Origin: Hevea brasiliensis
Taxonomy: Eukaryota; Streptophyta; Magnoliopsida; Malpighiales; Euphorbiaceae
Assembly (NCBI RefSeq): GCF_030052815.1
Contig: NW_026614695.1
Span: 2,216,252-2,280,251 of the forward strand
Direction of reading: 5' to 3'
Length of the DNA: 64,000 bases
Within the stretch, counting starts at the first letter, position 1. The number at the start of each line of letters is the position of its first letter. The position numbers were made by a program, and so were the translations under genes. The notes under the pieces are model-generated. The model ran no database searches. It was not told the DNA's origin and saw only the letters and a list, made by a program, of their open reading frames with translations. Shown piece after piece: positions 58,961-64,000 of this stretch.

Positions 58961-60391
58961 AGCGGTTCGATTAAGTCTGCTAAGAACTCTTTCCTTGAAT
59001 CTTCAATGGACAACCTTATACACCTTGTTTACTACCACATCGTGGCCTAGCGGATTTGTGACCAGATGTCTTGGTCACTTTCCTCCACCGTATTCCCTTT
59101 TCTCTTGGCACTTGATACAAATATATGAATGAGTAGATCCAGATCCACTAATGCATGCACGTAGTATTATAAAGGAGGAACGTACCCTTGATGACATCCG
59201 GAGCATCCTGCTCCTCCCGTGCCCTTATAGCATAGGCTTTGGCTGGTTTTCGCCTTTTCTCTCTCCACGCACTCGACACGTGTTTTCGTGAAGTACCGCC
59301 GCCTTTACCCGGCCTTCTACCCCTTGGAGCTGGAGGGGCAGGCCTATCAGTTGATACCGAAGTGGATGTAGCAGTTCTGCATGGACAATCTCGGACTAGG
59401 TGGTCTGTAGATCCACACTGTAAACAAGCACCTGTTATCCTCCAACATTCACCCTTATGCCATTTTTGGCAATGTGGGTAAGCAACAGATCAATGGGGCT
59501 GGTCCTGCACTGCTCCTCGGAGAGCTAGCCATTGAAGGTGGACTGGCCTCTCCTTGGTGCAACCGAGATTTGGGCCTCGTGGATCGACCATGACTTGGTG
59601 CTCTACTAAAACTCGAGTAGGCGAACCTCTGAATTTCTTACTAAGGGCGTAAGATGTACTGGTCGACTGACCTCTTTCTCATTGTCTTTCCCTTCTGCTC
59701 GCTCATTCATTCTAACTTTTTCAACCTTCATGCAGCTTCCACTAACTTGGCAAACTCAGAATCCCCAAGGTGTAATCATTACTTTATTATTATCATTGAG
59801 TTCTTCCTCAAATCTCTTGCATCTCTCTCGCCTCATTAGGGACTATTTCCGCCCATAGCGGCTCTAACAAATTCTCTTTCATATTCAGCCATTTGTCTCG
59901 CGTAGGGTAATAAACTCCCTTCTCTTCTCTTCCAAGTATACATCGCCACATACTTCTTTCTCGAACTCATGAGAAAGAAATCCCAAGTTATCTGCTCGTG
60001 GCACCTCACTAGTTATCAGATCCCACCACCGGTATGCATCATCTTGCAGAGTGATACATCGCCTTCCAAATTCTCGCTTTGGAGTACAATGAAGTTGTTT
60101 CAAGACTCTTCCAGCCTGGCCCAACCGCCACCGTGATGTAATCATCTTCCCTTTTGCCCAAAAATTCACTGCTCCGAACTTCCTGAGTCTCTCCATATGA
60201 GATTTTTGTTGTGGAGGTGGTGGTGGCTGCATAACTCCTACCATCTGTCTAAAGAACTCAACCATTTACTGAAATGTGGCTGGTGCATTTAATACTGGTG
60301 GAGTAGGTTCCCTCCTATCTCCTGGTTCAGTCATAGATGGAGCATGACTTTCCACTTCCTCATCGATCGCTCTCTGCAATGTGGAGTCCAT
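58961..60391 (-). pseudogene. Chromovirus gag
   Basis: The start is ATG at 60389-60391 (MDSTLQRAIDEEVESHAPSM), 107 bases after the primer site. An early stop lies at 60266-60268, followed by the frame 60265-59885 with FFRQMVGVMQPPPPP and a gag core (AYRWWDLI, EKRREFITLR). From there to 59430 several frames are mixed. A CCHC zinc knuckle, CLQCGSTDHLVRDC, is intact at 59385-59426, and a degraded one lies just upstream (HCQKWHKGEC). 58961-59380 is the gag-protease linker, too degraded to delimit. The plus-strand frames at 59239 and 59654 are shadows. Confidence 0.78.
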
Positions 60392-60497
60392 ATTCTGATC
60401 AAAATAACAAATCAAAAGGTCTACACTAGAGTCATCTTAACACTTACAATGGAATGCATGATGTGCAATCTATCTAGGTCCAAAAATGCCTAAACCG

Positions 60498-60510
60498 TGC
60501 TCTGATACCA
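60498..60510 (-). other. Primer binding site of chromovirus
   Basis: Minus strand TGGTATCAGAGCA, initiator tRNA-Met type with one change at the last base, five bases from the 5' LTR. Confidence 0.88.
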
Positions 60511-60515
60511 CTAAA

Positions 60516-63500
60516 TGTAACACCCCTCACCTGTCTGCAGTATAGCCGAGCAAGGCGTGCTACACAGCGTGCCGGAACACCTAGTCTGTGATTATTTCAT
60601 TTCTTGAACTCAATTTGATTTTAAGAAGTCTTTTATGTAATATTCATATCATGCTGATACTATTGTCATACTTTGATAAAATCAGTGTTTCAAGATTGGT
60701 AATAAAAATTTGGCAAGGTGCCGTCTATATTTAAGACAAATTGTCCTTCCAAACCTGTTGAAAACAGTTTAATATGATGATATCAAAATCTCAAATATTT
60801 CATGCTTCTATTTCTCAGTAAAGTCAATAGACTTTTACAGTCATTAAACAGTTCCATAATACAGTCCATAATAATTTAAATATATATAGAAAATCTCCAT
60901 GTCATTTAATATGTACAAAATATTACAAACTTTAGAGCTTTCATAACATTACAAAATACAGGGCTGAATTTCAAATATACAACAAAAGTACAAAATACAA
61001 GATATCCTAAGTCCTACCATGTATGCAATGCAAAGGCAGATGACTCTAGACTCTGTGCAGATCTAATGTCTCACCTTGTCAGATACCGCTGGGCTTCCCA
61101 CTTGTCTCCAATACCTCACGCTACATAAAGCAACGCGCTAAGCAATTTTGCTTAGTGGTGCCAAATATAAAGAAATATACACTAAAATAAAGTAAATAAA
61201 GTGTTTACGAATTTTTGGTGGTGCTGTATGTCAGTAGACTGGATTTATGTATTTGAATTTTTTTATAGTACTTGAATTACTGCCCGTGTAGCCTATATAC
61301 TGACCACACTGGATAAACAGATATACTGGCACTGGGTACCTAGTACCTCGGGCCCTTACACCATCGGTCATAAAGTGTCTCCCGGTGTACAAACAGTGTG
61401 GCTAAGAAGCCATATAGTCAATCTGGCAATAAGCCAAGAATAAATACACAATATGCATAGCCGTAGGCTATTAAAGTCACAGTGCGGCATAATAAGCCGT
61501 AAAAGCACAGTATGGCATGAAGCCATTTACGTAATTTGTCGTAATCCTATTGGCATGCCAACCTATCCATACTAGTCAACTAGACAAACTAGGGCACATT
61601 ATTAATTAATTGTTTAATTCTTCAATTTTTGGAGTTTACTAACTATTATATAATTCACAAGTCAATGCATATGTTGACCTTTTTAGGTAATATAGATAAG
61701 TTGTTTCTAGCATCAATATGTCACAATTTATATCTCAATATACTGCCAATATAGTGCAATTTACCATTTTTACAAGTTGGCATTCATTGCCACAATGCTT
61801 CAAGCATCACTGTATGCAAAATGTCAAATTCTCAATTTTTGTGTGCTAGATTGGTCTAGCTTAAAGTCCTATTTCCTTTAGTTTTTAGCTTCTGGTCAAA
61901 GAAGCAAAATTGTAGCTCTATGTCTTATTGCATGCGGGGCAAAATTTGAGGTCATTCCGAGTTGTGTAGACCAAGATATGGTCAATTTGCTAAAACTGGA
62001 CAGATTGCACTTTTAGTGCACAATTTGGTCAATTTTTAGGTCACTTTTGGTTCGGCAGTTTTTGTGCCCGAACTTGTGCAAGCCATTTGACTTGGTTCTG
62101 GTCATTTTTGGGTTTTGGTGTCTGCATAAGACTTGTAGATATAGGTCTTAAATATTCATGGTCAAAATTTCAGGTCAATTGGACCTGTTTTGAGTGAGTT
62201 ATGGCCTGAACACTAACTGCTGCCCAAATGGTCAGTTTTCAGGCCTTAAATGTACTAATCCGGATTTGGTCACTTTTTAAGGTCAGTTTCTAGGCAGAAT
62301 TTTGGCAACCTTTCTACATGAAAGTTGGTCTATTTGGTGTCTAGTTTCACCCCTCAATTGGCCTCATACCAATTGGGTTCACAGTTTGGTACTTATGGCC
62401 TAATTTAAGTGCTGTCTTCAATACACAACCTGCACAAAGCTCATACACTCCCAATTTAATGTTCCTTCTCCTCCTCATTACTACAATATTCAATCAACAA
62501 CACTTCTATACATATATTGTACACAATTTCAGCAACAATTATGGGCAGAATGTTCAAGTGCTCAATGCACACAATCCATCATTAAGTTCAACATTTACTT
62601 CCACCAAAATTCAACATACTTCAATGTTAATATTACACATATACTTCAACATATTCATACTTCAATATCACTTACACTTGCTGCCCACAATTTAACATTA
62701 ACATATATCATTAATAACCACATGTTCACACACAAATTCATGCTATTAGGGGCTGCCAAACATGGCAGTTTGCTCAAGGCATCAAGGTTCCATTTCACAC
62801 CTTTAATCTAAACACTACATGCACATACTTATGCACAAGCTTACTACAACTTTCATTTGAATTAATCAACCTTCATTTTCATTCATTAGAAGTAAAAATA
62901 ACTCAAGCTCAACAAGGGTTCATGGCTGCCAAAAATGGACAAGTCCATTTCTCACTGTTTCTTTCATTTCTCTTCACCAAAACACTCACCTCAACCTAAA
63001 CACAAGCTTTAATAAAGCAAGGGAGAGGTTTTGGACACTTACAACTTTTGATGCTTATCAAAACTTTACCAAATCTGGTTTTTCTTGTTGCCAATATCTT
63101 CCCCAAGGTGAATAGGCAAGCTTTAATGAAGGAAGCAAGTGAAAATGAGGGCTTGATGATGGAGAGAGAAAGCTTCATGCATGGCGGCCATGGAGGACTT
63201 TGAGAGGATCAATTCGGCAAGCTTCTCTCAAGGTTGAAGATGACCCAATTCTGCCCACTAAGGTTTATTTTATGTAGCTTATAATATAGTTAATGGAGCA
63301 CTAATGATTTGTTTAATGTTTAATTATATTAAGTTTCCCTTATTTACACATTTACCTCCTTTCTTTTACAATTTATATAATGCATCATAATTTAATTTTT
63401 CATGTCATTTCTAAAGTGTACTATCATTTATTTTTAATGGATATTGAGGTCAAAAGCCAACTCTAGGTGTCAATTGACCAAAATGCCCCACTTCGGGTTA

Positions 63501-63902
63501 TATTCCTGATTTTTCGGTAACACCGATTTTTGTCTGTTTCTTGATTTTTCGTTTTTCTTTGTACTAATTTATTAATTTTTCTTTGATATTTCTAGTGCCA
63601 ATTACATTTCAATAAACCTTTATTTATGTCTCAAAATTAGATTCAGAGGGTTCCCATGTCCTCGAGGTCGGCAACGGCCTTCCAGTCTGATCACCATCGT
63701 GGTCTTGGCTCTTTTAACTTAGCTTCATTTTCTCTCTTTCATTTTTGTTTGATTTTTCTTGTATTTTCTTTTTATTTATTTCATCATTATATGTCTGTTC
63801 ACTATCACCGAAGTGTAGTTCCAGACATACTGACTTGCCTGGACTGTTATTTGACCACAGGAGCAACAGAACGTACAGAACACATGCAATGGGGATGTTA
63901 CA
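60516..63902 (-). repeat. 5' LTR of chromovirus
   Basis: 3387 bp, from TGTAACACCCCTC to GGGATGTTACA in plus reading, followed by AGGTA. It pairs with 52371-55770. The frames at 62459, 62996, 63656 and 63745 are not genes. Confidence 0.92.
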
Positions 63903-63907
63903 AGGTA

Positions 63908-64000
63908 AAAGTGAAGCTAAATTTATTTTAGATTTATGTTAAGTTCTAGTACTGAAACATTGTAAAATTGTGTGTTTCAGTTGGAAAGAATACCCGAAAA
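63908..64000 (+). repeat. Continuation of the outer gypsy LTR (partial)
   Basis: After the AGGTA duplication the sequence resumes the LTR interrupted at 52370 and runs off the window (AAAGTGAAGCTAAATTTATT...). Nothing else can be said from 93 bases. Confidence 0.7.

Larger units (their letters stand above)
52371..63902 (-). mobile_element. Full-length chromovirus-type Ty3/gypsy element (11.5 kb)
   Basis: On the minus strand: 5' LTR (60516-63902), tRNA-Met primer site, gag, protease, RT, RNase H, integrase with a chromodomain-like end, polypurine tract and 3' LTR (52371-55770). The target duplication is AGGTA. RT before integrase and the C-terminal chromodomain place it with chromoviruses. 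The long LTRs suggest the Tekay/Del clade, by inference. The LTRs differ at 7 of the first ~238 bases I compared, so it is younger than Tat-2 but older than the copia copy. It sits inside the LTR at 49975. Gag and pol are broken. Confidence 0.92.

Overview
The window is repeat-rich plant nuclear DNA. Three things show this: nested LTR retrotransposons of the plant Ty1/copia, Tat and chromovirus types; GT-AG introns; and one plant-type gene for a DEK_C plus double-SWIB protein. The style of the repeats suggests a eudicot. A Euphorbiaceae source is only a guess. I see no rRNA array, tRNA gene, CRISPR array or bacterial gene.

Layout. (1) 1-20336 is the 5' half of a minus-strand Tat-type Ty3/gypsy element, called Tat-1. 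It has a 3.8-kb LTR at 16567-20336, a tRNA-Arg-type primer site, a 1.4-kb leader and a broken gag. Two copies of one Ty1/copia family sit in its gag, in opposite orientations and 1068 bp apart. The left copy runs off the window. The right copy (4649-14638) is full length with a GAAAC target duplication. (2) 20337-21191 is A+T-rich with no gene. (3) 21192-38280 is a second minus-strand Tat-type element, Tat-2. It has decayed gag, protease, RT, two RNase H domains and integrase. On the opposite strand lies an extra gene-like unit (22211-26203) with its own leader, intron, plant-mobile-domain-like segment and coiled coil. Between its protease and RT sits a probable solo LTR (30092-34197), which itself holds a composite element with a 5S rRNA-like stretch. 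(4) 38281-46755 is the gene island. The DEK_C/SWIB gene is on the minus strand (CDS 41723-44141, five coding exons, 383 aa, with a 3'UTR intron). (5) 46756-48893 is a small CACTA-like element without a transposase. (6) 48930-49094 is a plausible orphan last exon of an unknown gene. (7) 49172-64000 is another nest: an LTR fragment, cut by a plus-strand gypsy LTR (from 49975, off the right edge), itself cut by a full-length minus-strand chromovirus (52371-63902, target duplication AGGTA).

The retroelements are parasitic units that do not work together, and all are broken by stops or frameshifts. The only gene that looks intact is the SWIB gene. The observations most worth a second look are: 5S rRNA-like A-box/C-box segments at the same offset in two different long gypsy LTR families; a GT-AG intron-like 89-bp insertion in the chromovirus integrase; and the antisense gene-like unit in Tat-2.

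Limits. Everything was read by eye. Domain calls rest on recognised motifs, LTR ends on TG...CA ends plus adjoining primer and polypurine sites, and no database or alignment was run.
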